From: Halobaculum sp. CBA1158
GTDB lineage: Archaea > Halobacteriota > Halobacteria > Halobacteriales > Haloferacaceae
DNA length: 64,000 bases
Direction of reading: 5' to 3'
Assembly (NCBI RefSeq): GCF_021431925.1
Contig: NZ_CP090371.1
Span: 558,001-622,000, forward strand
Shown: piece after piece, positions 15,874 to 24,607 of the stretch
Position numbering within the stretch: the stretch's first letter is position 1
How the letters are laid out: each line of letters begins with the position of its first letter
Notes under the pieces: generated by a model
Told to the model about the DNA's origin: nothing
The model's input: the letters and a program-made list of their open reading frames with translations, nothing else
Database searches by the model: none
Program-made: the position numbers and the translations under genes

Positions 15874-18534
15874 CTACCCCCCGCCGTCATCGGCGGCCTC
15901 CCGCCACTCCCACGCCCCCGTGGACGCGGTCGTCGACGTGGACGCCGCCTGATCACCCCCGCTCGAGTCCGCATCCGAGATCGTTGGGTCGCGGATCGCG
16001 AACGACCACGTATAGGAGTCCCATACGGGATCGTTCGCGGTTACACCGCCGAGGTCGGCAACACCGCTGTTCGGGAGACCGGACGTGGAGTACGTCGTCG
16101 CACCGTTCGCGCCGGCCTTCTCGAGCGCCTGGACGGGACCGTCGCGATCGCCGTCCTCGTCAGGCGTGAGCTTCCCCAACGTCTCCTGGACGTGGCGCTT
16201 ACTGCAGCCGACCCGCGTCGAGATCTCCCGCGCCGTCATCGAGCGCGAGGAGTCGCGCAGCGTCTCGACGATCTGGCGCTGCGTCGAGGTGTACGTCCAG
16301 AGGACGCCGGGGACCTGCACGTCGGCGAAGCCGGGCGGCATCGCGTCGGTCCGGACGTACACGGTCGCGTGGCTCTCAGGATCGTCGGGGTTGCGAGCGT
16401 AGCGCCCGGCGGCCTGGGCCGTGTGGTTCTCGCGGACGCTCGCAAGGATCTCCGCGGCCGTGTCGGCATCCTCACCGACGAAGCCGCGGCCGTGGACCCG
16501 CTGCTGTTCGCCATCCTCACCCTCGGTCGTCTCGGGCTCGGCCTCGAGGTCGAGCTCGGCCAAGAGGTCGACGACGAAGTCGTCACCCGGGTCGATGCAG
16601 CCGTTAACGAGCCCGACGCGCTCGGTCGCGAAGTCGTTCCGGCTCTTCTCTTCGCCGTAGTGCATCGTGCTCGGGTCGACGCAGCCTGCGGCCTCCATCG
16701 TATCGCGGAGGCGATCCTCGACGGAGCTGGCCGTGATCGCCGTCCGGAACTTGTGACCGTGCGTCTCCTGGAGGTGATCGACGAGCGTCCGGACCTGTTG
16801 GGGCTGGTAGTATTCGCCACTCGCGAGCGGGCGGGTCGCCTCGCCGACCTGGACGACGCGGAGGCCGCGTTCGTACCGCCGCCACAACCGCCGCTCCTCG
16901 GGATCGAGTACGGGCTTGGTCTGGATCGACGGGTGGACGGCGACCATCCACCGCGGGCGGGCGGGGTGGGCGTCGAGACCGACAACCGAGCGGGCGAGCC
17001 CGAAGTCGGGAGAGTTGCGGACGGTCCGCACGTCGTTGTCCTCGTCGAGGACGACCGTCACCCAGCTCTTGTTCCAGCCCTCCTCGTCGACGGCGTGGCC
17101 GTCGAGGCGCGGCGGTTCGTACGGGGTCTTGCCGACGCGGCGGCCGTTGGCGCGCTCTTCGGCGTTGAAGATAGCCCTCGCGAGCGCCGGCGCGAGTGTG
17201 TGAGCGCGGTCGTCCTCGAAGTACCACTCGGGGTCGGGATCGGCGTTGATCGCGTCCTGGAGGGCCTCGCGCTCGGTGGCGGCGTCGTCGCCCCAGCCGT
17301 CGTGGCGAGCGGTCGCGACGAACGACTCCCATGTCGAGACGGGCGCGTCGATCGCCTGGAGGTAGGCCGTGATCGCTGTCCGGACGCGGTCGGTCGTGAG
17401 GTCCTGCGCGAAGTCGGGCTCTTCGTCGACGACGATGTTGGTCTGCATCCGGAGCCCGGGGACGTGCGCGAAGTTGTGCGTCGCGAACACGAGGTCGAGG
17501 TCGCCGCGCTCCTTGGCCGAGCGGAGCTCGTCCCACTGCCGGATCGCCGGGCACTCGGCGGCCTCTCCCTCCTCGAACTCGCCGGTGTCCTCGTCGTAGG
17601 TCGTATTCGATCCTCGGCAGCACGGGAGTGTGACACCCTGGTCGTTGTGCTGCTCGAGGCGCTGGTGGACGTAGCTGAACGGGAGGCCGCGGCCCTCACA
17701 CATCGAGGCGATCCACTCGGAGGCGGCCTCGCCGTCCATGGTGATCACCTCGCGGTCGGCCTCGCTGTCGACATCGTCGACGTCTTCGTCCGCAGCGACA
17801 GGGTCGTGGTCGCCGGCGGCGACGGGGCACGCCTCATGGCGCGCGCGGAGTACGAAGTGATCGACGCCGGCCTCGCGCGCGGCCTCGATCGCCTCGTCGC
17901 GCGCATCGCGAGTGGCCTGCAGGTGGACGACCGGCTTCCCACCGGTCGCCTCCTGGAGGTGCTCGTCGGTCCCCCAGCTGGTCGTCGCGACGGTGTAGCT
18001 CTTCCCCAGCGACGTGGGCGCGTCGACGACGGCGGTGTCGCCGTTACGCATGACCTCGGTGATCGTCGAGAACAGCCGGTCGCGGGCCTCACGAGTTGTC
18101 GGCCACTCCAGGCCGCGTTGCTTCGCCGCCCGCCGCCGCTCGTCGTGATCGAGCGCGTCGAGTTGGGCGACCGGCAGCGCCGAGTGCGGCATCGCGACGC
18201 CGCTCCCCGTGCTGCTGGGCGAGCGATCGTCGTCGACGTCCTTCGTGCCGACCGTCTCAGTCGCCTCCTTGTCGCCCATCGCCGCCATCAGGAGGTCGTC
18301 CGGACTCGCCGCCTCGGGCTCGTCATCGTCGTCGGGACCGGGATCGTGGGGACTCCCGACGACCACCGCCGCGTCCTTCTCGACAAGTGGTTGCGCGTTG
18401 ATCGCCGGGAGGTCGACGACGTCGCCCTCCTCGAGAGCGTAGTCCTCGCCGTCGACGCCGAGGATCGTTCCGATGTCCTGGAGGATGCGGACCTCGCGGG
18501 TCTCGCCGGGGTCGTCGACGAGTAGGTCCGTCAT
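15874..18534 (-). CDS. DinG/XPD-like DNA helicase with GINS-like N-terminus and C-terminal winged helix, 886 aa
   Basis: Residues about 15-60 (VRILQDIGTILGVDGEDY, then LEEGDVVDLPAINAQPLVEK) resemble the small B domain of archaeal GINS. An acidic linker follows. The helicase core has Walker A DAPTSLGKS (171-179). Then come four spaced cysteines (MCEG, LPCC, ECPA), followed by DLVFATHNFAHV and Walker B VVDEEPD, the order seen in Fe-S helicases of the XPD/DinG group. Motif VI-like HTAQAAGRYAR is present later. A winged helix (SMTAREISTRVGCSKRHVQE) lies near 760. It likely unwinds viral replication origins, with the GINS-like part recruiting the host replisome (inference). Confidence 0.75.
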   Translation of the reverse strand: MTDLLVDDPGETREVRILQDIGTILGVDGEDYALEEGDVVDLPAINAQPLVEKDAAVVVGSPHDPGPDDDDEPEAASPDDLLMAAMGDKEATETVGTKDVDDDRSPSSTGSGVAMPHSALPVAQLDALDHDERRRAAKQRGLEWPTTREARDRLFSTITEVMRNGDTAVVDAPTSLGKSYTVATTSWGTDEHLQEATGGKPVVHLQATRDARDEAIEAAREAGVDHFVLRARHEACPVAAGDHDPVAADEDVDDVDSEADREVITMDGEAASEWIASMCEGRGLPFSYVHQRLEQHNDQGVTLPCCRGSNTTYDEDTGEFEEGEAAECPAIRQWDELRSAKERGDLDLVFATHNFAHVPGLRMQTNIVVDEEPDFAQDLTTDRVRTAITAYLQAIDAPVSTWESFVATARHDGWGDDAATEREALQDAINADPDPEWYFEDDRAHTLAPALARAIFNAEERANGRRVGKTPYEPPRLDGHAVDEEGWNKSWVTVVLDEDNDVRTVRNSPDFGLARSVVGLDAHPARPRWMVAVHPSIQTKPVLDPEERRLWRRYERGLRVVQVGEATRPLASGEYYQPQQVRTLVDHLQETHGHKFRTAITASSVEDRLRDTMEAAGCVDPSTMHYGEEKSRNDFATERVGLVNGCIDPGDDFVVDLLAELDLEAEPETTEGEDGEQQRVHGRGFVGEDADTAAEILASVRENHTAQAAGRYARNPDDPESHATVYVRTDAMPPGFADVQVPGVLWTYTSTQRQIVETLRDSSRSMTAREISTRVGCSKRHVQETLGKLTPDEDGDRDGPVQALEKAGANGATTYSTSGLPNSGVADLGGVTANDPVWDSYTWSFAIRDPTISDADSSGGDQAASTSTTASTGAWEWREAADDGGG

Positions 18535-18746
18535 CGCTCACCCTCCAGGCGCTTGAGCGCACACCCCGGACACAATTCGACATCGGGCGCGACGGCCTCG
18601 CGGACGTGAACACCGACGTGGTACTCACCGCAGTCCTCACATTGGTCGGTGTCACGGCTGTCGGAGCGATCGCGCGGCTGGTCGTCAGGCTCGTCGGGCT
18701 CGTCGACGGGAGCGCCGCCTCCCCAGTCGGAGAGGTCCGAGCTCAC
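18531..18746 (-). CDS. Zinc-ribbon micro-protein, 71 aa
   Basis: The first gene at the right end of the provirus overlaps the helicase start (ATGA). It has an acidic N-terminal tail (residues 1-33) and two Cys-x2-Cys knuckles (QCEDCGEYHVG and LCPGCALKRLEGE), which together should bind one zinc ion. Such zinc ribbons are common in haloviruses and often act in regulation or protein contacts. The region upstream contains an inverted repeat that may control this gene. Confidence 0.7.
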   Translation of the reverse strand: MSSDLSDWGGGAPVDEPDEPDDQPRDRSDSRDTDQCEDCGEYHVGVHVREAVAPDVELCPGCALKRLEGER

Positions 18747-18761
18747 GCCGAGACCACCCCC

Positions 18762-18820
18762 GTTGACCCCCCGGCTTCGGATGGAGCGTAACCATCCGGA
18801 GTTGCGACTCGGGGGTTAAC
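18762..18820. promoter_or_regulatory. Nested inverted repeat between provirus and tRNA
   Basis: Outer arms GTTGACCCCCCG (18762-18773) and CGGGGGTTAAC (18810-18820) are near complementary. Inside lies a perfect 7-bp stem CGGATGG (18778-18784) with CCATCCG (18792-18798). This 100-bp gap separates the first provirus gene from the tRNA-Thr 3' end, so it could be an operator for the early operon or an integrase arm site. Confidence 0.45.
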
Positions 18821-18847
18821 CCGTGGGATGGTAAAGGAATTAGTTGA

Positions 18848-18920
18848 AGCCGGTGGAGGGATTTGAACCCTCGGCCTATTCCTTACGAAGGAATCGCTCT
18901 GCCAGCTGAGCTACACCGGC
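18848..18920 (-). tRNA. tRNA-Thr (anticodon CGT), provirus attachment target
   Basis: Read leftward from 18920, GCCGGTG pairs with CACCGGC (acceptor stem), with discriminator T at 18848. The anticodon loop is TTCGTAA between ATTCC and GGAAT, giving anticodon CGT for threonine. A T arm with GTTCAAATCC is present, and no CCA is encoded. The 3' end faces the provirus, so the tRNA stays intact when a 3' copy is supplied by the element. Confidence 0.93.
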
Positions 18921-19075
18921 GCGTGCACTCCATCGTACTGCCATGACGGAAATAAGGATTCCGAATGCGCGACGCCGTGGGCCGACATCACACGGGGAAT
19001 TCCGTCGCGGACCGTTGAGCACCCGGGAGCGAACCGAGAGACCGTCCTTTGTGTGATACAGTCGCATCACGGTCC

Positions 19076-19351
19076 GTGAGCACCGACACGAACGCCGGTG
19101 ACGACCGGCTGGAGGAGATCAGCGTCCGCGTCCCCGAGAGCCCGCCGCGGCGTATCGAGGAGGAATGGGACCGTCGCGGGTACTCCAGCGAGTCCGAGGC
19201 CGTCCGTGACGCGCTGCGCGACCGGGTGCATCCGCCGGCGACGCCGTCCGAGGGGACGCTGGCCGACCCGGAGGAGAGTCGCGAACGGGCCGACCGAGGC
19301 GAGACGGTGTCGGCCCGAGCGCCCCGTGAGCGGCCGGGACTCGATGACTGA
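19076..19351 (+). CDS. Ribbon-helix-helix (CopG-like) DNA-binding protein, 91 aa
   Basis: Start GTG 19076 gives VSTDTNAGDDRLEEISVRVP, the usual beginning of haloarchaeal RHH proteins; a GTG at 19049 is possible but adds an unlikely leader. The RHH core is LEEISVRVPE (strand) and two helices around PRRIEEEWDRRGYSSESEAV and RDALRDRV. The remaining 40 residues are disordered and Arg/Glu rich. RHH proteins act as dimeric repressors or as antitoxins; no toxin is visible next to it. Confidence 0.7.
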   Translation: MSTDTNAGDDRLEEISVRVPESPPRRIEEEWDRRGYSSESEAVRDALRDRVHPPATPSEGTLADPEESRERADRGETVSARAPRERPGLDD

Positions 19352-19802
19352 TGTCGGGTACACCGAACGGGCCCTCGATCACTCGGACGGCCTCGACCCG
19401 CAGTCGCCGACCGTGTGACGAACGAAGCGGACGGGACCACCGAGTGGACCGAACACCGCCCGGAGCCACGTTCCGGGTTTCCTCACTCCAAGGTCCGGGT
19501 GGGCGATCACCGCGCCATCGGTACCTGGGACCGCGGAGCCGACCTCCTCCGCGTCGACGCCGTCGGTCACCGGCGGAGCATCTCAGAGCGAGACTTAGCC
19601 GTGAGTGCCTGCTCTTCCAATTCAGTGGCTCCGTTGGAACCCTGGAATCTGACGCAAAACCCGTGCGAGATACGGAGGCCGAGTTCAGCAGTATCCCGCG
19701 CTACGTTGCAGTACGGACGTGTGTGATTCCAGTCTGAGTTCAACAGGGATCGGGGGTATCGCCAACGGCGTCCCGACACGGGTCGCTATCGCGTGGAGGT
19801 TG
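19352..19802. other. 451-bp stretch without a convincing gene
   Basis: Several short frames exist on both strands but none keeps the acidic, high-GC3 signature of neighbouring genes. The best are a rightward frame from GTG 19415 (MTNEADGTTEWTEHRPE) and a leftward frame at 19567-19779. These could be remnants of a lost gene. The segment 19580-19740 has noticeably lower GC than its surroundings. Confidence 0.4.
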
Positions 19803-20240
19803 TCACTCGTCGGCGATGCGGACCGTCAGTACCGGGACCGGTGACTGCCGGACTATCCGCTCCGCGATGGAGCCGATCAGGTAGCGGTCGATCCCCGTTC
19901 TGCCGTGAGTTCCCATCACGATGAGGTCGATGTCGGCCGCGTCGGCGTAGTCGAGAATTTCGGCGTGAGGGACGCCCGACTCGACGTGACGTTTGACGGC
20001 GATGTCATCCGGGAGCGCACCGACGGCGTCGTCGACGGCCTGCTCAGCGCGTTCGTGCTCGGCCTCCTCCCAGGCCTCGGTTCCCAGGCCCACACTCGGA
20101 CCCTCGAATCGGTTGCGTGTGTCGACGACCGACAGCACGTGGACCGTCGCGTCGTGCTGTCGGGCGGGCGAGCCAGCGTGCTCGGCGATCGTCGACGCGC
20201 CGTCGCTACCGTCGGTCGGCAAGAGGATGTGATCGTACAT
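19803..20240 (-). CDS. Universal stress protein UspA family, 145 aa
   Basis: The protein starts MYDHILLPTDGSDGASTIAE and has the ATP-binding type signature near the end: GTHGRTGIDRYLIGSIAERI, matching G-x2-G-x9-G-(S/T). The length of 145 residues is normal for one Usp domain. The ATG at 20240 was chosen because the frame upstream is Arg/His rich. It follows the TauE-type permease on the same strand 26 bp away. In haloarchaea Usp genes often accompany transporter genes, and a regulatory subunit role is possible. Confidence 0.9.
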   Translation of the reverse strand: MYDHILLPTDGSDGASTIAEHAGSPARQHDATVHVLSVVDTRNRFEGPSVGLGTEAWEEAEHERAEQAVDDAVGALPDDIAVKRHVESGVPHAEILDYADAADIDLIVMGTHGRTGIDRYLIGSIAERIVRQSPVPVLTVRIADE

Positions 20241-20266
20241 GTGTGGACGATGTGTGTCTGATCGTG

Positions 20267-21370
20267 TCAGATCCCGGCCCCGCCGGCCATCAGGAACAGC
20301 GCGATCGAGATGAGCGTGAAGAGTCCGGCGACGCCTTTCTGGATGGTTCCGGTGTCTAGTGCGTTCGATACGTAGGGTGCGATCTGGCCGCCGGTGACCG
20401 TCGCAGGGACCGTGAACACGACCATGTTCCACGGGGTCGAGGCGAGACTCAGCGAGTGAACCCCGCCGACCCCGAACGCGCCGAGTATCGTCCCGCCGAA
20501 GACGTGGACGAGCGACGCGAGGATCGCCGTCGTCGCGACGACGATGTGGTTGGTCCCGATGGCGACCCGGGTGGGGACGTCCGTCCGGAGTTGGGAGATG
20601 ATCCCGAGTTCGCCGCTGCCGAAGCCAGCCAGCCCCTGGAACGTCCCGCCGACGCTGTAGTTGGCGAACCGTTCGAGATACCCCGACCAGGAGTACTCGT
20701 AGCTGTCGCCGTCGCGATCGACCCGGGTGACTTCGCCCTCGTCGGTCGCGTCGACGCCCGCGGGGCCGAGCTTTCCGTCGTCGTCGGGGAGGTCCGTCGG
20801 CGAACCGCCGTCGGTCGAGACGGCGTCATCGGTCTCGTCCGGCTCACCGTGGCCGATGTCGGCGTTGAGCATCAGATAGCCGGCGACGAGCAGCGCCGCG
20901 CCGAGGGCCGCGTGGAACAGCGGCTCCGGAATGAAGAACGACAGCAGCGCCCCGGCGACGACGAACGGGACGCTCCCGGCGACGATCGTCAGCGCGAGTC
21001 GTCGATCGACAAGCCCGTACTGGATGAACGCGATCGACGAGGCCGAGAGGCCGAACGACTCGCTGATCAGCCCGACCTTCACGAGCGTCTCCGGTGTGAG
21101 TACCTCTCCCGCCAACAGCGGGAACACGAAGATCAGAAACGGCACGAACAGCGCCGAGCCGCTGATCCCGACCGTGTTGACGGTCGTCGCCCCGAGCAGA
21201 AAGAAGGGGAACAGCCACCAGTACTCCAGCCAGTAGCCCGGCCCGCCGCTCCCGCCGGTCGGTGCGGCGAACAGGACCAACGCCACGAACACCGCGGGCG
21301 CTGCGAAGACGAACACGTGCTGATACTTCAGAAACGACTTCTGGAGTCGTTGGGATCGAGTTGCACTCAT
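20267..21370 (-). CDS. TauE/SafE family anion permease, 367 aa
   Basis: An integral membrane protein with about eight hydrophobic helices. It has two repeats of the TauE-type pattern (GATTVNTVGISGSALFVPF in the N half and GGTFQGLAGFGSGELGIISQ in the C half). A hydrophilic acidic loop of about 60 residues (EPDETDDAVSTDG region) separates the halves. The family exports sulfite, sulfoacetate or similar anions; substrate cannot be deduced. The ATG at 21370 is preceded by a possible TATA stretch (CATAAACTC on the coding strand). It is probably cotranscribed with the downstream usp gene. Confidence 0.88.
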   Translation of the reverse strand: MSATRSQRLQKSFLKYQHVFVFAAPAVFVALVLFAAPTGGSGGPGYWLEYWWLFPFFLLGATTVNTVGISGSALFVPFLIFVFPLLAGEVLTPETLVKVGLISESFGLSASSIAFIQYGLVDRRLALTIVAGSVPFVVAGALLSFFIPEPLFHAALGAALLVAGYLMLNADIGHGEPDETDDAVSTDGGSPTDLPDDDGKLGPAGVDATDEGEVTRVDRDGDSYEYSWSGYLERFANYSVGGTFQGLAGFGSGELGIISQLRTDVPTRVAIGTNHIVVATTAILASLVHVFGGTILGAFGVGGVHSLSLASTPWNMVVFTVPATVTGGQIAPYVSNALDTGTIQKGVAGLFTLISIALFLMAGGAGI

Positions 21371-22038
21371 CGGCAGTAATGTGTCAAATTGAGTTTATGT
21401 GGACGAAGTGGTCAAGAGTGAGCGGTAAGACATCGCCAGTAGACGACAGGGGAGTTGACGTTCGGGTGAGTTCCCCGTTCGGAGCGGAGGGTTGGGAATC
21501 CATCGCCGTACAGCTTCAACCGTTGGATCATGTACTGACCGGCCGGTAACGAATTCATGCGTAAAACATCTACGTCTCGACAGTCGTTTGTGGCCAATAA
21601 ATAGTGAACAATACGGCGATTGATCGGTGTTCTCACGATAGTTCGGTTACGGGCTCGTGCCGACTCGCTTCCGAATCGGCCGTGTGGCCCGGGAGGGGGA
21701 GTTCGCTTACGACTCCGCCGTCTGTTCGTACCGCTAGCAACACGATACTCCCGCGACGTCTCTACTCCGGGTCTCTCCGTTCGGACCCCCCTACCGGTTC
21801 ACGTTCGTGCCCGATACGCGCGCTGTATTCAGCAGGACTGCCGAAACCTCTCACCGAGTGAGAGTCTCAACGGGACCAATTCGGGGTGGTTCCCGATCGA
21901 TCGGGGAGCGCCGGTGCCAGGCAACCCACCACGCTTCGCCCCCCGTACTCCCTCATCTCCGCCGAATCCGCGCGTCCAGACGGACGTTCCGTTCGTGGGG
22001 CGCGTACGGCCTCGACATCTTCGCTCAGACCGACGACG

Positions 22039-22068
22039 GTTACAGACGACTCCGTGAGGGGTCGAAGC
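22039..22068 (+). repeat. Isolated degenerate CRISPR repeat
   Basis: The 30-bp unit starts GTTACAGACGACTCC and ends GGGGTCGAAGC. It matches the intact repeat at 24734-24763 in 26 of 30 positions. No second repeat is found 30-40 bp to either side, so this is a solitary relic. Confidence 0.65.
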
Positions 22069-22093
22069 ACGACGAGCAAGTACCACGCGGCGT

Positions 22094-22131
22094 CGGCGAC
22101 CGCTACGTCGCCGAGGCGGTCGAACTCGCCG
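22094..22131 (+). repeat. 38-bp exact duplicate of the pilus ATPase gene (26809-26846)
   Basis: Positions 22094-22131 are identical to 26809-26846 and are read in the same coding sense, giving GDRYVAEAVELA in both. Sequence on either side diverges at once. Chance identity of this length is improbable even at this GC. Confidence 0.6.
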
Positions 22132-22464
22132 CCGCCGACACCGCGGTCGACTCGATCGGCGCGGTGACGAACCCGATGTACCCCGAACTCGACCGGAAAG
22201 CGGCCGTCGAGTTCCATCGTGCCGCGCTGTCACGCACGCTTTGACACCGTCTTCGGACAACCGCTCCGCCATTAGCGAGATGGTATTACTGGATGGAATG
22301 AATGACAAGCTCTCCGGGATGGCCGACTTCGACGGGATCCCGGTGACGGTCGAGCACTAAGTGAAACCCACCGCCACGGCGGCAATCGAAACTCCAGTCA
22401 GTACCTAGTCTTCGAGGGGATGGCACGTTGTTTTTGTCACGGGGTTGTATTGACACGACAGAGT

Positions 22465-24504
22465 ATGACTGATGGACCCTCTGACTCTCGAGAACTGACG
22501 CCGTACGGCGCATGGCCCTCGCCAATCGACGCCGAAACGGTCGCAAGCGACGGTATCGAGTTCGGACACGTGTCCGTCGACGAGGAGACGGTCTACTGGC
22601 GAGAGCAGCGTCCGCAGGAGGATGGGCGTGGTGCAGTTGTTCGGTACAACGGAGAGGACGCCGTTGACGTGACGCCCACGGACGTGAACGTCAGGACACT
22701 AGTCCACGAGTACGGCGGTGGCGACTTCACCGTCTCCGACGGGGTAGTCTACTTCGTCAACTACGACGACCAACGCGTCTACCGGCAGGCGGTCGATGCG
22801 GACGACAGCGGCCCTGAACCGATCACCCCCGAACCGGAGACAGAGCGCGGCCTCCGCTATGCCGATTTCGCGGTCGCCGCTGGCGGTGAGTATCTCTATT
22901 GCGTCCGCGAGGACCACGACGCCGCCGCCGGCGAGGACGGTGTTGACGAGCCTGTCACCGAGCTGGTCCGCCTGCGGACGAACGGTACGGAGGACCCGAA
23001 AGTAGTCGCCGACGGTCACGATTTCTATGCGTCGCCGACCATCTCGCCGGCGGGGGACCGGCTCGCCTGGCTCACATGGGATCACCCACGGATGCCGTGG
23101 GACGGCACCGAACTTCACGTCGCCGCAGTAGGGACGGACGGGACCGTCGCCGACGATCGTGTGGTGATGGGCGGACCAACGGAGTCCGTTTTCCAACCCG
23201 AATTCGCGCCCGACGGGACGCTCCACGCCGTCTCCGACCGAACCGGATGGTGGAACATCTACCGGCGTGAGGATGGCGGCGGGCCGGACGGGGCGGGGAA
23301 CGCCGACGGTGATGCCTGGACGTGCGTCCGCGAGGAAGAAGCAGAGTATGGATCCCCGCAGTGGACATTCGGTCTTGCGACGTACGCACCTCTGGACGAC
23401 GGCGATTTGATCGCGGTCGCGACCCGCGACGGCGAGCAGACCATAGAACGTATCGCACCCGACGGCACCGCCACGGACGTCGAAGTAGCTGCTGAGGGAA
23501 TCGGCCAACGCGGGCACCCGATGCTCCGAACCGACGGGACGGCAGTCCACTTCGTCGCCAGCGGTCCCGCGACCCCAGCGCGCCTCGTTCGATTGAGCGA
23601 CAACGAGGAGGTGGCCGTCCTCCGGAAGTCGAGCGACACGACGGTCGATCCATCGTACGTCTCGACACCGGATCACATCACCGTCCCAACACGCGATGGG
23701 GCGGAGACGCACGCGTTCGTCTACCCGCCGACGAACCCCGACGCGCAGGCACCCGACAGCGAGCGCCCGCCACTAATCGTGACCGCCCACGGCGGCCCGA
23801 CGAGTGCCACCGCGCCGACGTACGACCTCACGACGCAGTTCTTCACCTCTCGGGGGTTCGCCGTTGCGGACGTGAACTACCGTGGCTCGACCGGCTACGG
23901 CCGCGCGTACAGGGAGTCACTATACGGCGAGTGGGGCGTCCGCGACGTGGAAGACTGCCTCGACGTGGCCCGACACCTCGCAGAGTCGGGACGCGTCGAC
24001 GGCGATCGGATCGCCGTCCGCGGCGGGAGCGCCGGTGGATTCGTCGTCCTCTCGGCGTTGGCGTTCCACGACGAGGTCGCTGCGGGCACGAGTTACTTCG
24101 GCGTCGCCGATCTGGGTCGCCTCGCACAACTCACCCACAAGTTCGAATCGCGGTACCTCGACCAGTTGGTCGGTCCCTACGAGGAAGCACGCGAGACGTA
24201 CGAGACACGGTCGCCGGTGAACCACGCCGACGCTATCGAGTCGCCCGTGTTGCTCCTCCAAGGCGCGGAGGATCCGGTGGTACCGCTCTCGCAGGCCGAA
24301 GAGATGGCCGACGCCCTCGCTGCGACCGGTGTGCCACACGACCTCGTCGTCTTCGAGGGCGAGCAACACGGCTTCCGCCGGGCCGACACTCGCCGTCGAG
24401 CCCACGAATCGGAGTTGGCCTTCTACGGGTCGGTATTCGGATTCGATCCGGCCAACGACCTCACGGATGCAGATGTGGACATCACAGTCGCTGGCGACGA
24501 CTGA
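22465..24504 (+). CDS. S9 family prolyl-oligopeptidase-like serine peptidase, 679 aa
   Basis: Residues 1-400 form a beta-propeller (repeated blades such as ADGHDFYASPTISPAGDRLA and FQPEFAPDGTLHAVSDRTGW). The C-terminal alpha/beta hydrolase has the oxyanion/HGGP segment (TAHGGPTSA), VNYRGSTGYGR, the nucleophile in GGSAGGFV, the Asp in GAEDPVVP and the His in GEQHGFR. All three catalytic residues are present. ATG 22465 is chosen; the upstream codons in frame lack coding character. It likely cleaves short peptides in the cytoplasm, since no signal peptide is seen. It is flanked on both sides by CRISPR relics. Confidence 0.9.
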   Translation: MTDGPSDSRELTPYGAWPSPIDAETVASDGIEFGHVSVDEETVYWREQRPQEDGRGAVVRYNGEDAVDVTPTDVNVRTLVHEYGGGDFTVSDGVVYFVNYDDQRVYRQAVDADDSGPEPITPEPETERGLRYADFAVAAGGEYLYCVREDHDAAAGEDGVDEPVTELVRLRTNGTEDPKVVADGHDFYASPTISPAGDRLAWLTWDHPRMPWDGTELHVAAVGTDGTVADDRVVMGGPTESVFQPEFAPDGTLHAVSDRTGWWNIYRREDGGGPDGAGNADGDAWTCVREEEAEYGSPQWTFGLATYAPLDDGDLIAVATRDGEQTIERIAPDGTATDVEVAAEGIGQRGHPMLRTDGTAVHFVASGPATPARLVRLSDNEEVAVLRKSSDTTVDPSYVSTPDHITVPTRDGAETHAFVYPPTNPDAQAPDSERPPLIVTAHGGPTSATAPTYDLTTQFFTSRGFAVADVNYRGSTGYGRAYRESLYGEWGVRDVEDCLDVARHLAESGRVDGDRIAVRGGSAGGFVVLSALAFHDEVAAGTSYFGVADLGRLAQLTHKFESRYLDQLVGPYEEARETYETRSPVNHADAIESPVLLLQGAEDPVVPLSQAEEMADALAATGVPHDLVVFEGEQHGFRRADTRRRAHESELAFYGSVFGFDPANDLTDADVDITVAGDD

Positions 24505-24607
24505 TCGCCATCGGACCTGCGGTCGAACCGGAAGGAACGGCCGACGATACGGACAGACCCTAACGCCCGTTTGCGTTAGTGTGCGGTCCCCTGTCAACGT
24601 CCCGCGG

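Larger units (their letters stand above)
1..18847 (-). mobile_element. Head-tailed (HK97-fold) haloarchaeal provirus, right part
   Basis: All but one of the genes read leftward and follow the order of a siphovirus-like late operon: terminase small and large subunits, portal, protease, major capsid, connector, neck, tail tube, frameshifted tail chaperone, tape measure, distal tail proteins. Replication-type genes (helicase, winged helix) lie nearest the right end. The block stops beside the 3' end of a tRNA-Thr gene (18848-18920), as expected for integration into a tRNA 3' half. The left boundary, integrase and second attachment site are not in the window, so the element continues to the left. 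Most genes overlap by ATGA or GTGA, and no capsid or tail gene looks broken, so the structural module may be functional. The exact right boundary is inferred. Confidence 0.85.
21371..22464. other. 1.1-kb degraded intergenic region
   Basis: No intact gene is seen. It contains a degenerate CRISPR-like repeat (22039-22068) and a 38-bp exact copy of part of the type IV ATPase gene (22094-22131), in frame with a coding-like fragment GDRYVAEAVELAAADTAVDS ending at 22244. There is also a short coding-like stretch 22281-22361 (MVLLDGMNDKLSGMADFDGI). Together these suggest a graveyard of gene and repeat fragments. The promoter of the S9 peptidase lies at the right end. Confidence 0.55.

Noticed and set aside
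15697-18525. 942-codon rightward open frame
   Set aside because: Lies antisense to the helicase gene, whose motifs (Walker A, Walker B, winged helix) are clear; the rightward product has no motif.
19415-19726. Possible 103-aa gene after the RHH protein
   Set aside because: Lacks acidic bias and shows no family pattern; treated as a remnant at best.
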